Below are positions 34,705 through 44,403 of a stretch of DNA of 64,000 nt, one piece after another. A program made the translations under genes and the position numbers. The notes under the pieces are model-generated. The model ran no database searches. It was given only the letters and a program-made list of their open reading frames with translations, and was not told the origin of the DNA. The DNA comes from an uncultured Acetatifactor sp. Its GTDB lineage: Bacteria; Bacillota; Clostridia; Lachnospirales; Lachnospiraceae. Within the stretch, counting starts at the first letter, position 1. Each line of letters starts with the position of its first letter. The stretch lies in the NCBI GenBank assembly GCA_934436435.1, contig CAKSAN010000008.1, positions 96,306-160,305 of the forward strand, written 5' to 3'.

Positions 34705-35182
34705 GAGAATCCAGGAGATCGGAGATCAGATCAGCAAGGACTATGCAGGCAAACAGGTGCATCTTGTATGTGTACTGAAGGGCGGCAGCTTTTTCATGTG
34801 TGAACTGGCAAAGCGTATCACTGTTCCCGTATCTCTGGACTTCATGTCTGTATCCAGCTACGGCAGCGATACCAAATCCAGCGGCGTGGTGAAGATCGTG
34901 AAGGATCTGGATGAGTCCCTGAAGGATAAAGATGTTATTGTAGTAGAGGATATTGTAGACAGCGGAAGAACTTTGAGCTATCTGCTGGAGATGCTGCGCG
35001 ACAGAGGACCCGCTTCCTTACGTCTGTGCACTCTGTTGGATAAGCCGGAGCGAAGAGTGATCGATGTGCATGTGGATTATACCGGATTTAATATTCCCGA
35101 TGAGTTTGTAGTGGGCTATGGTCTGGATTATGATCAGAGATATCGTAATCTGCCTTACATCGGTGTGGTAGAATTCGATTAA
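34658..35182 (+). CDS. hpt: Hypoxanthine phosphoribosyltransferase
   Basis: A 174-residue purine salvage enzyme converting hypoxanthine or guanine plus PRPP to IMP or GMP. The PRPP-binding motif VIVVEDIVDSGRTL, the VCVLKGGSFF loop and the C-terminal YRNLPYIGVVEF are all present. The start lies 47 nt inside the tilS end; a ribosome site AAAGGAG occurs about 30 nt upstream, so coupling to tilS translation is likely. The gene order tilS-hpt-ftsH is conserved across Firmicutes. Confidence 0.95.
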   Translation: MAEHIRVLLTEEEVDKRIQEIGDQISKDYAGKQVHLVCVLKGGSFFMCELAKRITVPVSLDFMSVSSYGSDTKSSGVVKIVKDLDESLKDKDVIVVEDIVDSGRTLSYLLEMLRDRGPASLRLCTLLDKPERRVIDVHVDYTGFNIPDEFVVGYGLDYDQRYRNLPYIGVVEFD

Positions 35183-35206
35183 GCGATACAAAGATGTAGG
35201 AGGCCC

Positions 35207-37018
35207 GTGAAGTTGAAACAAAACGGCAGAACAATCAATTCATATTTTATATTTATTATACTTCTGGTCATGGTGATCGTCGGTCTCAACATGCTGAACA
35301 ACCGGACAGACGAATACACCAAAGCAGAATTCATTGCGGATCTGGATGCCGGTAATATATCGGAGATCGTGGTGCAGCCCAACGGAGAAGCACCCACCGG
35401 TTATCTGGAGATCCAGATGAAGAACGGTGTCAACCATAAATTGTACGCCACAGATATTACCGAACTGGAGACACTGGTCCGGGAGTATGGATTTGACCCG
35501 GTGGTCAATGACATTGAGAGAGAGAACTGGTTCCTGACCTATATGCTGCCGATGTTAGTCGTGCTGGCTGTGGGTGTATTCCTGTTCATGATGATGAATG
35601 CCCAGCAGGCAGGCGGCGGGAACGGCAAAATGATGAACTTCGGCAAGAGCCGCGCCAAGATGACATTGGGTGACAAGAGCGTCACATTTGCACAGGTAGC
35701 CGGACTGAAAGAAGAAAAAGAGGAACTGGAGGAAATTGTGGATTTCCTGAAAGAGCCGGGGAAATACACCGGTGTGGGAGCCAGAATCCCTAAGGGCGTT
35801 CTGCTGGAGGGCCCTCCCGGAACCGGTAAGACTTTGCTGGCTAAGGCAGTGGCAGGAGAGGCCGGAGTACCTTTCTTCAGTATCTCCGGGTCCGATTTCG
35901 TGGAAATGTTCGTCGGTGTCGGTGCATCCCGCGTGCGTGATCTGTTTGAAGAAGCGAAGCATAATGCACCCTGTATTGTATTTATTGATGAGATCGATGC
36001 TGTGGCAAGACGTCGTGGTACCGGTATGGGCGGCGGACATGATGAGAGAGAGCAGACCCTGAACCAGTTACTGGTAGAGATGGACGGTTTCGGTGTCAAT
36101 GAGGGTATTATTGTCATGGCGGCTACCAACCGTGTGGATATTCTGGATCCTGCGATCCTGCGCCCCGGCCGTTTCGACCGTAAGGTTGCGGTGGGAACCC
36201 CGGATATCGGCGGCAGAGAAGAGATTCTGAAGGTGCATGCAAAGAACAAACCCCTGGGAGATGATGTGGATCTTAAGCAGATCGCACAGACTACCGCAGG
36301 CTTCACCGGAGCGGATCTGGAGAACTTGTTGAACGAGGCAGCTATTATTGCGGCGAAGGAGAATCGCTCCTTTATTGCACAGAAAGATATCAAGAGAGCT
36401 TTTATCAAAGTGGGAATCGGTGCAGAGAAGAAGAGCCGTATTATTTCCGACAAGGAGAAGAAGATCACAGCATATCACGAGGCAGGGCATGCGATCCTGT
36501 TCCACGTGCTGCCGGATGTGGGACCGGTCTATACCGTATCCATTATTCCTACCGGAGTGGGAGCTGCCGGATATACCATGCCCCTACCGGAAAAGGATGA
36601 AATGTTCGCAACTAAGAGCCGCATGCTTCAGGATATCATGGTATCCTTGGGCGGACGTATCGCCGAGGAGATCATTTTCGGTGACATCACTACGGGTGCT
36701 TCCAGCGATATTAAGAAAGCGACCAAAACAGCCCGCCGTATGGTGACACGATACGGAATGTCGGATCATATCGGTGTGATCTGCTATGATGACGATGACG
36801 ATGAAGTCTTCATCGGTAAGGATCTGGCTCATGCCAAGGCTCACAGTGAGGAGATCTCCGGTGAGATCGACAAGGAAGTCAAGAATATCATCGACGATTG
36901 CTATACCAAGGCGAAGGATATTATTTTGCAGCATGAAGATGTGCTGCATAGCTGTGCACAGCTTCTGTTAGAGAAGGAGAAGATCACCAGGGAAGAGTTC
37001 GAAGGTCTTTTCGTATAG
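35207..37018 (+). CDS. ftsH: ATP-dependent zinc metalloprotease FtsH
   Basis: A 603-residue membrane-bound AAA+ protease that degrades membrane and short-lived regulatory proteins. A first membrane helix (about 10-28), a small extracytoplasmic domain, a second helix (about 107-128), the AAA module with Walker A GPPGTGKT at 202-209, Walker [11 protein letters not shown] and the second-region-of-homology RPGRFDR, and the zinc site HEAGH at 424-428 are all in place. GTG at 35207 is only 3 nt after GTAGGAGG; TTG two codons later has better spacing and may be the true start. Highly conserved housekeeping gene. Confidence 0.96.
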   Translation: MKLKQNGRTINSYFIFIILLVMVIVGLNMLNNRTDEYTKAEFIADLDAGNISEIVVQPNGEAPTGYLEIQMKNGVNHKLYATDITELETLVREYGFDPVVNDIERENWFLTYMLPMLVVLAVGVFLFMMMNAQQAGGGNGKMMNFGKSRAKMTLGDKSVTFAQVAGLKEEKEELEEIVDFLKEPGKYTGVGARIPKGVLLEGPPGTGKTLLAKAVAGEAGVPFFSISGSDFVEMFVGVGASRVRDLFEEAKHNAPCIVFIDEIDAVARRRGTGMGGGHDEREQTLNQLLVEMDGFGVNEGIIVMAATNRVDILDPAILRPGRFDRKVAVGTPDIGGREEILKVHAKNKPLGDDVDLKQIAQTTAGFTGADLENLLNEAAIIAAKENRSFIAQKDIKRAFIKVGIGAEKKSRIISDKEKKITAYHEAGHAILFHVLPDVGPVYTVSIIPTGVGAAGYTMPLPEKDEMFATKSRMLQDIMVSLGGRIAEEIIFGDITTGASSDIKKATKTARRMVTRYGMSDHIGVICYDDDDDEVFIGKDLAHAKAHSEEISGEIDKEVKNIIDDCYTKAKDIILQHEDVLHSCAQLLLEKEKITREEFEGLFV

Positions 37019-37228
37019 GAAAAGGTTTTCGCGGGAGTTTCGTGGAATTGGTAGTATTGTACAAACTGGTTTTGTGAAAAATAAACAAAAGCAGATATGC
37101 ATTTTTGTAATATTTGTGAATTTTGAGAATAGTCAAAAATAATAGTGCATGCTATTATAATACTCGTAACCCCCCCAATACATTATATAGTTTTTTGCTA
37201 TACCCCATAAGAAAGAAATACCTTCTCT

Positions 37229-37262
37229 AAAAAGGGCAGTCCTCCCAAGACTGTCCTTTTTA
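37229..37262 (+). terminator. Terminator upstream of the GH13 gene
   Basis: AAAAGGGCAGTC pairs with GACTGTCCTTTT (one G-T pair) around CTCCCAA, followed by T. It lies 210 nt after ftsH. Confidence 0.75.
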
Positions 37263-37296
37263 CCGTTCAAAAATTGAAACATAAGAGGGTGGACTG

Positions 37297-37325
37297 TTGT
37301 CATATGCAGGGAAAAAGGGTATAAT
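37297..37325 (+). promoter_or_regulatory. Sigma-A promoter for the GH13 amylase
   Basis: TTGTCA (37297-37302), 17-nt spacer, TATAAT (37320-37325); start site predicted near 37332, giving a leader of about 77 nt. Confidence 0.75.
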
Positions 37326-37408
37326 TACATATGTGTGTCCTGCACAGATAAGAATAGCAGGAGCATAATATAGATAGTAAGACATTAGTCTCAGAAAGGG
37401 TAGATACT

Positions 37409-39511
37409 ATGGATCTGGAGCTATTACGTCGAACAGAATATAATCAGCAATATATTGCAGCCATGAGACCCGTATTTAACAGAAGAGCACTTTTCACTGA
37501 TACCAGTGCCGAATATGTGATTCCGGAAGAGCCGGAACCCTATTCCGAAGTGACGATCCGCTTCCGTACAGCCAAAAATAACGTAGACAGAGTATTTCTG
37601 GTAAGCGGCGGGCAGAAGCATCTCATGGTACGTGTGGAGAGCAATAACGGTTTTGACTATTATGCCTATGTAATGCGTCTGGATGATCAGAAGGTATCTT
37701 ATTATTTTGAAGTGCAGACCGGCAGGATCACGGGTATCTATGATATGAGAGGCCTGGTGCAGGAAGTCAATGAATATTATGACTTCATTATCATTCCCGG
37801 TTTCCACACCCCTGACTGGGCCAAGGGAGCGGTCATGTACCAGATCTATACGGATCGTTTCTGCAACGGAGACCCTTCCAATGATGTGCTTACCAATGAA
37901 TATTGTTATATCGGAGAACCGGTACACCGCGTAGAGGACTGGGGACGTTACCCTGCACAGATGGACGTCCGCGAGTTCTACGGCGGAGATTTGCAGGGTG
38001 TATTGGACAAGATGGATTACCTGCAGGATCTGGGAGTAGAGGTGATCTATTTTAACCCTCTGTTCGTCTCTCCTTCCAACCACAAATACGATATACAGGA
38101 CTATGACTATATTGATCCCCATCTGGGCAGGATCGTCAGCGACCAGGGAGACTTGCTGAACGACGGACAGCGGGAGAACCGTTTTGCCTCCCGCTACATT
38201 GACCGTGTGACCAATAAGGCCAATCTGGAAGCCAGCAATGAGCTGTTCGCACAGGTGGTGGCAGAGGCCCACCGTCGAGGAATGAGAGTCATTCTGGACG
38301 GCGTGTTCAACCATTGCGGATCCTTCAATAAATGGATGGACAGAGAGCGCATCTATGAGAACGCGGAAGGCTACGACAAGGGCGCTTATGTCAGTGCAGA
38401 CAGTCCTTATCGGAATTATTTTGATTTCCATAATCAGGCAGCATGGCCTTATAACAATTCCTATGACGGATGGTGGGGACATGATACCCTGCCGAAGCTG
38501 AATTACGAGGGTTCCCGGGAACTGATGGACTATGTCCTTCATGTGGCGAAAAAATGGGTATCCCCGCCCTATAATGTGGATGGATGGAGACTGGATGTGG
38601 CAGCGGATCTGGGCCACAGTCAGGAATTCAATCACCATTTCTGGCAGGAGTTCCGGAAAGCGGTAAAAGAGGCCAATCCGGATGCCATTATTCTGGCAGA
38701 GCACTATGGTAACACCAGAGACTGGCTGCAGGGCAATGAATGGGATACCGTTATGAACTATGATGCATTTATGGAGCCCGTGACCTGGTTCCTGACCGGT
38801 ATGGAAAAACACAGCGATGACTACCGGGAAGACCTGCTGGGCAACGCAGAAAGCTTCTGGGGAGCCATGCGGCATCATACCTCCAGTTTTTCCATGCCCA
38901 GCTGGCAGGTGGCTATGAATGAACTGTCCAACCATGACCATTCCCGTTTCCTGACAAGAACCAACCATAAGGTGGGACGTACCAATACACTGGGGCCCCA
39001 GGCTGCGGAACAGGGTATTAACAAAGCGGTATTCCGGGAGGGCGTTGTGATCCAGATGACCTGGACGGGTGCACCTACGATCTATTACGGAGACGAGGCC
39101 GGGGTCTGCGGATTCACGGATCCCGACAACCGCAGAACCTATCCCTGGGGACATGAAGATCAGGTACTTCTGGCATTTCATAAGGATATTATCCGCCTGC
39201 GCCGGGAGAACGAGGAGCTGCGTACCGGTTCCCTGAAAATGTTAGAGAGTGACTACAACTTCATTTCCTACGGACGTTTTAACAGAAAAGGACAGTGTGC
39301 GGTACTGATCAACAATAATAACCATCCCATTACCAAGGAGATCCATGTGTGGGAGATCGGTATACCCAGGACCGGTAAGATGAAAGTGATCTTACAGTCC
39401 AGAGATGACGGTTATTGCATGGAAGGTGCGGAGTACGAGATCAGGGCGGGCAAGATACTGATCGAGATGCCCCAGACTTCAGCAACGATCCTGAAGTATG
39501 TAGAAGAATAA
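37409..39511 (+). CDS. Glycoside hydrolase family 13 (neopullulanase/cyclomaltodextrinase type)
   Basis: A 700-residue cytoplasmic alpha-glucan hydrolase. An N-terminal beta-sandwich of CBM34 type (about 1-130) is followed by the (beta/alpha)8 barrel (about 140-560). The catalytic nucleophile is Asp396 in WRLDVAAD, the acid/base Glu431 in ILAEHYG and the transition-state Asp510 in LSNHDHSR; the first conserved region is DGVFNHCG. A C-terminal beta domain ends the protein. No signal peptide, so it degrades imported maltodextrins or cyclodextrins. It has its own promoter; the GT39 gene starts 35 nt later. Confidence 0.92.
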   Translation: MDLELLRRTEYNQQYIAAMRPVFNRRALFTDTSAEYVIPEEPEPYSEVTIRFRTAKNNVDRVFLVSGGQKHLMVRVESNNGFDYYAYVMRLDDQKVSYYFEVQTGRITGIYDMRGLVQEVNEYYDFIIIPGFHTPDWAKGAVMYQIYTDRFCNGDPSNDVLTNEYCYIGEPVHRVEDWGRYPAQMDVREFYGGDLQGVLDKMDYLQDLGVEVIYFNPLFVSPSNHKYDIQDYDYIDPHLGRIVSDQGDLLNDGQRENRFASRYIDRVTNKANLEASNELFAQVVAEAHRRGMRVILDGVFNHCGSFNKWMDRERIYENAEGYDKGAYVSADSPYRNYFDFHNQAAWPYNNSYDGWWGHDTLPKLNYEGSRELMDYVLHVAKKWVSPPYNVDGWRLDVAADLGHSQEFNHHFWQEFRKAVKEANPDAIILAEHYGNTRDWLQGNEWDTVMNYDAFMEPVTWFLTGMEKHSDDYREDLLGNAESFWGAMRHHTSSFSMPSWQVAMNELSNHDHSRFLTRTNHKVGRTNTLGPQAAEQGINKAVFREGVVIQMTWTGAPTIYYGDEAGVCGFTDPDNRRTYPWGHEDQVLLAFHKDIIRLRRENEELRTGSLKMLESDYNFISYGRFNRKGQCAVLINNNNHPITKEIHVWEIGIPRTGKMKVILQSRDDGYCMEGAEYEIRAGKILIEMPQTSATILKYVEE

Positions 39512-39546
39512 ATATATGTAATTACGAAAGACAGAGAGGATATCCG

Positions 39547-41406
39547 ATGTTCACCATCATCATTACCCTGCTGTTGCCGCTGGTATCCATTGGGATCTGG
39601 CGGCAATATGTTTTAAAAAATAACGGAAAAATTGCCGCGGGCGGAAAGGGAGAATACATCCTTCGCTATCTGATCGGCCTTATCTGTATGCTGGTCATAC
39701 CCTGGATCCTGTTGTCCCTGGTCGGTAATGACGGCAATACCATTTTCCGGAAACTGACAGAATCCAGAGAATATGCGGTGAAAGTTCTCTGCCTGGAGAT
39801 CTGCGTTATGCTGCTCTATACCATCGGAGAATTGTTCGTGGAAGAGGCAAAGGCCGGAAAACATGAAAAGATCCGGAGCATTCTGAACAAAATTGCCGAC
39901 AGTAAGGCATGGAGCGTTTTTCGCAAATACATAGGACCGGCGGCAGTACTGGTATTGACGGTACTGGTGGTGTGTCTCAATTTCAGTATGATGTCTGATC
40001 GCGTGCTGTGGGGGGATGAGGCGTTTTCAGCAAATACGGCACATAAGGATGTGGACGGTATTTTGCAGGTATTATACTACTGGGATAACCATCCTCCGCT
40101 GTATTATTACTGGCTGAAATTATTTGGAACTCTGTTCGGATATAAAGTTCCGGTGTTCCATCTGGCATCACTGGTGCCTTTTGTAATCGGCATTGTGTTG
40201 GCATTGACGGTTGTGCGGAAACATTTCGGTATGCTTCCGGCTGCCTTTTTCATCATGGTCTCCGGTCTGGGACAGGCCTGTCTGGAGTATAATCTGGAAG
40301 TCCGCATGTATGCGCTGGCTTTCCTGTGTGTTATGGGCTGCTTTTATTGTTCCTATCGGGTCATTGCCGATGGCAGCAGGAAAACCTGGGTCGGCATGGT
40401 GCTGTGGGCACTGGCGGCAGCGTATTCCCATTATTATGCACTGGTTGCCGTGGGCATTATGATGTTTTTCACCGGAGTGGCCGTATGGATCAAATATCGT
40501 GGGAAGACCTGGAAAAAGGGTGTTCTGGCCATCGTGGCATTTCTGATCGGTTATGCACCCTGGCTGTATTTCTTCTATGCGGGGTTAAAAAATGTCAGCA
40601 GAGGCTGGTGGATGACGGAGATCCTGGGACTGGGCCAGAGCCTTGAGATCGTCATGGGCGGCAGACGGATGAACGGTATCGTATTTCCTCTGGTAGTGCT
40701 GTTTTTACTGGTGGCGCTGGTGGCGGATTCGGCTGTATTTTCCGTGGGAAAAGACGGTGTGCGTATGCAGAAGCCCTCTGTCGGAAAATGGTCTGACAAG
40801 ACTTATGCAATGGCAGTGGGAGCCTGCACGATTCTGGGAACCCTTGCATTTGCTTATTTATTAAGTGTTGTTATGGCACCGATGCTGGCACAGAGATACC
40901 TGTATCCGCTGAGTGCGGTGGCCATCATCATGTTGGCAGTGGGCAGCAGCCGTGTACTGGAACTGGTGGCGGAACTGGAGAAGAGTTCCTGGAAGGGACT
41001 GGAATCCGCGGCCAGAATGCTTCTGATGCTGTTGCTGGTAGTGCTGTTCGGCTTAGGTATCCGGAATTATCAGGAATGCTATGACAATTATGAACAGCAG
41101 AAGGTAGAGACTGATAAGACGCTGGATCTGATCGGTACTCCCGACGAAGATGTACAGATGGTTACCAATGGGGTAAAACATCTGGGCTGGACCGTATTGT
41201 ATTATTACTATCCGGATAATGAGATTGTAAACGGTGATTACAATCAGGCCGATTCCGACAGATTCTGGTATTTTACACCGAGTGAACTCAGCACGGATGC
41301 AATCGTCGGATTGCAGCAGGATGGGTATCAGGTAACCGAATATGGATTGATGCAGCTGGCGCAGTATCCATTTTATCTATATTATATTGCAACAGTTCAG
41401 CCATGA
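39547..41406 (+). CDS. GT39/ArnT-like membrane glycosyltransferase
   Basis: A 619-residue polytopic membrane protein with about 12 hydrophobic helices. The large loop after about helix 4 has WGDEAFSA with Asp157-Glu158, the catalytic acidic motif of the PMT/ArnT/GT39 superfamily, and NHPPLYYYWLKLFG, another family hallmark. Such enzymes use polyprenyl-phosphate sugars to glycosylate proteins, lipids or wall polymers on the outer face. ATG at 39547 is preferred (AGAGAGG upstream); an earlier in-frame start would overlap the GH13 gene by about 100 nt and lacks hydrophobic character. Confidence 0.85.
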   Translation: MFTIIITLLLPLVSIGIWRQYVLKNNGKIAAGGKGEYILRYLIGLICMLVIPWILLSLVGNDGNTIFRKLTESREYAVKVLCLEICVMLLYTIGELFVEEAKAGKHEKIRSILNKIADSKAWSVFRKYIGPAAVLVLTVLVVCLNFSMMSDRVLWGDEAFSANTAHKDVDGILQVLYYWDNHPPLYYYWLKLFGTLFGYKVPVFHLASLVPFVIGIVLALTVVRKHFGMLPAAFFIMVSGLGQACLEYNLEVRMYALAFLCVMGCFYCSYRVIADGSRKTWVGMVLWALAAAYSHYYALVAVGIMMFFTGVAVWIKYRGKTWKKGVLAIVAFLIGYAPWLYFFYAGLKNVSRGWWMTEILGLGQSLEIVMGGRRMNGIVFPLVVLFLLVALVADSAVFSVGKDGVRMQKPSVGKWSDKTYAMAVGACTILGTLAFAYLLSVVMAPMLAQRYLYPLSAVAIIMLAVGSSRVLELVAELEKSSWKGLESAARMLLMLLLVVLFGLGIRNYQECYDNYEQQKVETDKTLDLIGTPDEDVQMVTNGVKHLGWTVLYYYYPDNEIVNGDYNQADSDRFWYFTPSELSTDAIVGLQQDGYQVTEYGLMQLAQYPFYLYYIATVQP

Positions 41407-41420
41407 ACATAGCCGAGAAC

Positions 41421-41444
41421 CAAAATCATGCTTGCATGATTTTG
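41421..41444 (+). terminator. Perfect stem after the GT39 gene
   Basis: CAAAATCATG-CTTG-CATGATTTTG, a perfect 10-bp stem with a tetraloop, 15 nt after the stop. The T run is short, so termination may be partial. Confidence 0.55.
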
Positions 41445-41469
41445 TGAACGAGTATGTTCATGAGTTGAG
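41441..41469. repeat. Dispersed palindromic motif, copy 2
   Basis: TTTGTGAACGA-G-TATGTTCATG followed by AGTTGA, nearly identical to 13155-13182. Both copies follow the end of a gene and contain TGAAC-N6-GTTCA. Confidence 0.55.
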
Positions 41470-41641
41470 CGCCGGTTTATGAGCAAAGGTAGTCACGAAG
41501 TGACGGAAAGCGTGATAACGCGACTTTGCGAATGGCGCGGGCTGAACTTTTGCAATTATATTGCAAAATAACAAAAAACATATTGCAATTTGTGTGAACA
41601 TATGCTACAATTTCACATTGTTAAGGCACTTTGCCTGACGT

Positions 41642-41723
41642 GGATGGATTCCCGAGTGGCCAAAGGGGACAGACTGTAAATCTGCTGCAATTTGCTTCGG
41701 TGGTTCGAATCCACCTCCATCCA
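41642..41723 (+). tRNA. tRNA-Tyr (GTA)
   Basis: An 82-nt tRNA with a long variable arm: acceptor GGATGGA pairs with TCCATCC, anticodon GTA in AGACTGTAAATCT, T-arm GGTTCGAATCC. CCA is not encoded. Confidence 0.95.
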
Positions 41724-41748
41724 TTTGCACGTTGCAGTGAGCGCGTGC

Positions 41749-41810
41749 ACCGGAATGTGTAACAAGCATCTTGAAAGCTTGCTTACAAAGTGCTTGTTAT
41801 GCATTCCGGT
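41749..41810. other. Long hairpin between the two tRNA genes
   Basis: ACCGGAATG..TAACAAGCA pairs with TGCTTGTTA..CATTCCGGT across a 22-nt loop; two central mismatches. It may be a processing or termination structure for tRNA-Tyr. Confidence 0.5.
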
Positions 41811-41870
41811 ATAGGCGAATACGCCGTGATGAGAAAACGAAGTTTTCGAACGCGCGATTCGTTTGCGTCC

Positions 41871-41913
41871 GCTGGTGTGGCGGAATAGGCAGACGCAAGG
41901 GACTTAAAATCCC
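41871..41913 (+). repeat. 5' half copy of tRNA-Leu (43-nt direct repeat, copy 1)
   Basis: Identical to the first 43 nt of the complete tRNA-Leu at 42058 (acceptor strand, D arm, anticodon stem and TAA anticodon), then diverges. It lacks the variable arm, T arm and 3' acceptor strand, so it is not a functional tRNA. It is probably a scar of integration or duplication. Confidence 0.85.
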
Positions 41914-42057
41914 ACACGTATATCCCACACGATATCGTGCAAACCCCTGATTTTACTGGATTTCCAGAAAATCAAAAAATATTAAGTTGTTCATCCATCG
42001 GAAATATCCCTCCAAATATCAGGGAAAACCCCTCCGATTGATGTATATACACACCAT

Positions 42058-42141
42058 GCTGGTGTGGCGGAATAGGCAGACGCAAGGGACTTAAAATCCC
42101 TCGGGAGCAATCCCGTGCCGGTTCAAGTCCGGCCACCAGCA
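42058..42141 (+). tRNA. tRNA-Leu (TAA)
   Basis: An 84-nt tRNA with long variable arm (CGGGAGCAATCCCG), acceptor GCTGGTG pairing with CACCAGC, anticodon TAA in ACTTAAAAT, T arm GGTTCAAGTCC. An integrase gene ends 25 nt downstream, so this tRNA is the likely attachment site of the accessory region. Confidence 0.95.
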
Positions 42142-42165
42142 GTATGGCATGAGGAAGAATCCCGG

Positions 42166-43572
42166 TTAGTTTGCTGCTGCTTGGGGTTCTTTTTCTTTGT
42201 AATTTGGTATAATTCCGGCTATCGCATTTGCGGATATAACCTTGTTCTTATAGTTCAGATGAGCATAGATATTCATGGTGGTGGAAATATTACTGTGTCC
42301 CAGCCATTCCTGAATTGCTTTCATGTCTATACCGCTGTCATATAAAAGCGTAGCACAGCTATGGCGTAAATCATGGAATCTGATATGCTTCAGCTCATTT
42401 TTGTCACAGACAAGCCTAAAGTGCTGTGTGACAAAATTTGGCTTAATTAAATTCCCCATAGGATCTACATTGATATATTCTCTGAACTCCTTGTTATAGG
42501 AATCACCAAACAGTTTTGCATTAAGCTGCTGATTACGCAGCAGTTTAACAAGTAGTTCTTCCAGCTGGGGCACCAGAGGTAAAGACCTGTTACTGGATTT
42601 GGTTTTTGGTTTGTCCTTCTTTATCATTTTCAGCTTGCCATCGATACAGGACTCTACGACGACGTGCTTTACGCTGATTGTTTTACGGACAAAATCAATG
42701 TTCTTCCATTTCAAACCAATAATCTCACTTCTACGCATCCCATAATAACTTGCAAAAATAACAATCTGTTCGAGAGGATCTCCGCGAAAAACCTGGAACA
42801 TCTGATCCAGCTCTTCAGCATTGTAAATACTGCCGACAAAAACTTCTTTAATAGGCTTTTTAACACGATCAGCGGGATTACAGTTTATGGTTCCGTCTAT
42901 ATACAATTCCTGCAGTGCCTTTCGTATATTTGCGTGTCTGTGGATTACAGTATTCGCAGATACTTTTCTGATATCCATTAAATAATCGTAATAATCCTTT
43001 ATCAGCTGTGGGTTTTTCTCAAGATCCGACAGGGTAAAACCTTTTTCCAAAAAATAAGGATAAATGGAACTTTCTATGGCACATTGATAGCCAGCGAAGG
43101 TATCTTCATCTACCGAATGTCTCATGGATTTAAGCCAGAACAACATGTAATCACAAAACAAAATCTGATCGACCGGTTTTAGCATGAGATTAGGGTTTAC
43201 AGGTGGGATTACCCGTTTTTTCTTATTCCCCTGTTTATTCGTATTTATGGATGAAGTAAGATTCACTTCGAGTTTGTCAATAGTGGTTTCAGAAAAATCA
43301 TTCAAATTACGATTATTTGACTGATGTGCAGCAACATCAGCACCTAAATTACTTAATTCTTCCGGATTCACTTCCTTTCCTTGCTCAGCAGCCATTTCAG
43401 GCGGTATAAACTCTTGACGTGCTTGTTGGAGCATTCTTTCGGCATTTCTCGCATTTCCTCTGATTTTCAGACCGGTAGAGATCTGTTTTGTCTTTCTCTT
43501 CCCATTAGCATCTTTATAACTCAGAATGATTTGGTAAATACCGTTTTGCTCCCGCAGATGACCTGCTACCAT
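42166..43572 (-). CDS. Tyrosine integrase of an integrative element
   Basis: A 468-residue site-specific integrase. The N-terminal arm-binding region (about 5-40, REQNGIYQIILSYKDANGKR) resembles the AP2/Tn916-type domain, then a Gln/Asn/Glu-rich insert (about 50-110), a SAM-like core-binding domain (about 125-235) and the catalytic domain (about 255-450) with Arg in YGMRRSEIIGLKW, HDLRH, an HSN histidine and Tyr in MNIYAHL. ATG at 43572 is chosen because AAAAGGAGGAAAT lies just upstream. It sits directly beside tRNA-Leu with its 3' end toward the tRNA, as in tRNA-targeting elements. Confidence 0.93.
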   Translation of the reverse strand: MVAGHLREQNGIYQIILSYKDANGKRKTKQISTGLKIRGNARNAERMLQQARQEFIPPEMAAEQGKEVNPEELSNLGADVAAHQSNNRNLNDFSETTIDKLEVNLTSSINTNKQGNKKKRVIPPVNPNLMLKPVDQILFCDYMLFWLKSMRHSVDEDTFAGYQCAIESSIYPYFLEKGFTLSDLEKNPQLIKDYYDYLMDIRKVSANTVIHRHANIRKALQELYIDGTINCNPADRVKKPIKEVFVGSIYNAEELDQMFQVFRGDPLEQIVIFASYYGMRRSEIIGLKWKNIDFVRKTISVKHVVVESCIDGKLKMIKKDKPKTKSSNRSLPLVPQLEELLVKLLRNQQLNAKLFGDSYNKEFREYINVDPMGNLIKPNFVTQHFRLVCDKNELKHIRFHDLRHSCATLLYDSGIDMKAIQEWLGHSNISTTMNIYAHLNYKNKVISANAIAGIIPNYKEKEPQAAAN

Positions 43573-43591
43573 ATATATTTCCTCCTTTTGG

Positions 43592-44398
43592 TACAATGGA
43601 AAGTATTATTCGCTTACCGGAGAACGTATCCCCTATATGAGGGACAAGACCCTGGACGACAGATTTTTCATTCTTACCCTGTTTGGCATCGGTAAAGAAC
43701 TGGAGAGGCGCACACAGCCCCAGAAGGATACCATTTACCAGGTAGAACTTCCGGTGGGGCTGCCTCCGAAGCATTATGGCGCTCTTTTTGAGAAGTTTGG
43801 CCAGTATTTTGTAAGACCGGGTGTACAGCGGTTTACCTTTAACAAAAGGGAATACCTGGTGCAGATTACGAAAGCAGCCGTTTTTCCCCAGGACTATGCT
43901 GCAGCAATGACGATCTATCCGCAGATTGCAGCATATAACCGTGTGGTAACCGTGGACATCGGTGGATTCACTTTAGATTATTTGCTGCTTCGGGAGGGCA
44001 GACCGGATCTGTCAGTATGCGATTCCCTGGAAAAAGGTGTCATTACGTTGTATAACCGGATTATCTCCCGTGTAAGCTCCGATTTCGATATGCTCCTAGA
44101 AGATACGGACATTGATACGATTATTCTTGGCAAAAACAGTGATTACAGCGACAGCGTAATCAGACTGGTAAAGCAGATGACAAAGCAGTATGTAGATGAT
44201 TTTCTGGGGGCATTCAGGGAGAGAGAAATCGATCTAAAAACCGGATGCATTGTGTTTATCGGCGGTGGAGCGAAATTACTCAGGGAATACTTAGAGAATA
44301 CGGACAAGATCGGAAAATGTGTTTTTGTAGAGGATATCTGTGCAAATGCAAAAGGATATGAAATTTTGTACCAAGTACAGAAAAAGAGTGGCAGGTGA
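43592..44398 (+). pseudogene. ParM-like actin-type plasmid segregation ATPase, 5' truncated
   Basis: The frame encodes the C-terminal two thirds of a ParM/StbA-family actin-like protein: phosphate-2 region VTVDIGGFTLDYLLLREG, ADP-binding IVFIGGGAKLL and the terminal helix. Family-like sequence continues upstream of the first ATG (43637) as YNGKYYSLTGERIPYM, showing that the frame once extended left; it runs into the integrase promoter region and the N-terminal nucleotide-binding half (about 60-70 residues) is missing. It is therefore a remnant joined to the integrase by deletion or insertion. A shortened 253-residue product from ATG 43637 is possible but has no clear ribosome site. The parR-like gene follows with near overlap. 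Confidence 0.75.
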
Positions 44399-44403
44399 TT
44401 GCC

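Larger units (their letters stand above)
37019..37408. other. 390-nt intergenic region between ftsH and the GH13 gene
   Basis: AT-rich. It holds an AT-rich palindrome (ATAATAG-TGCATG-CTATTAT near 37139-37158), a terminator at 37229-37262 and a clear sigma-A promoter at 37297-37325. No open frame of note. Confidence 0.6.

Noticed and set aside
37424..39181. 585-codon minus-strand frame
   Set aside because: Antisense of the GH13 gene, whose catalytic motifs are intact on the plus strand.
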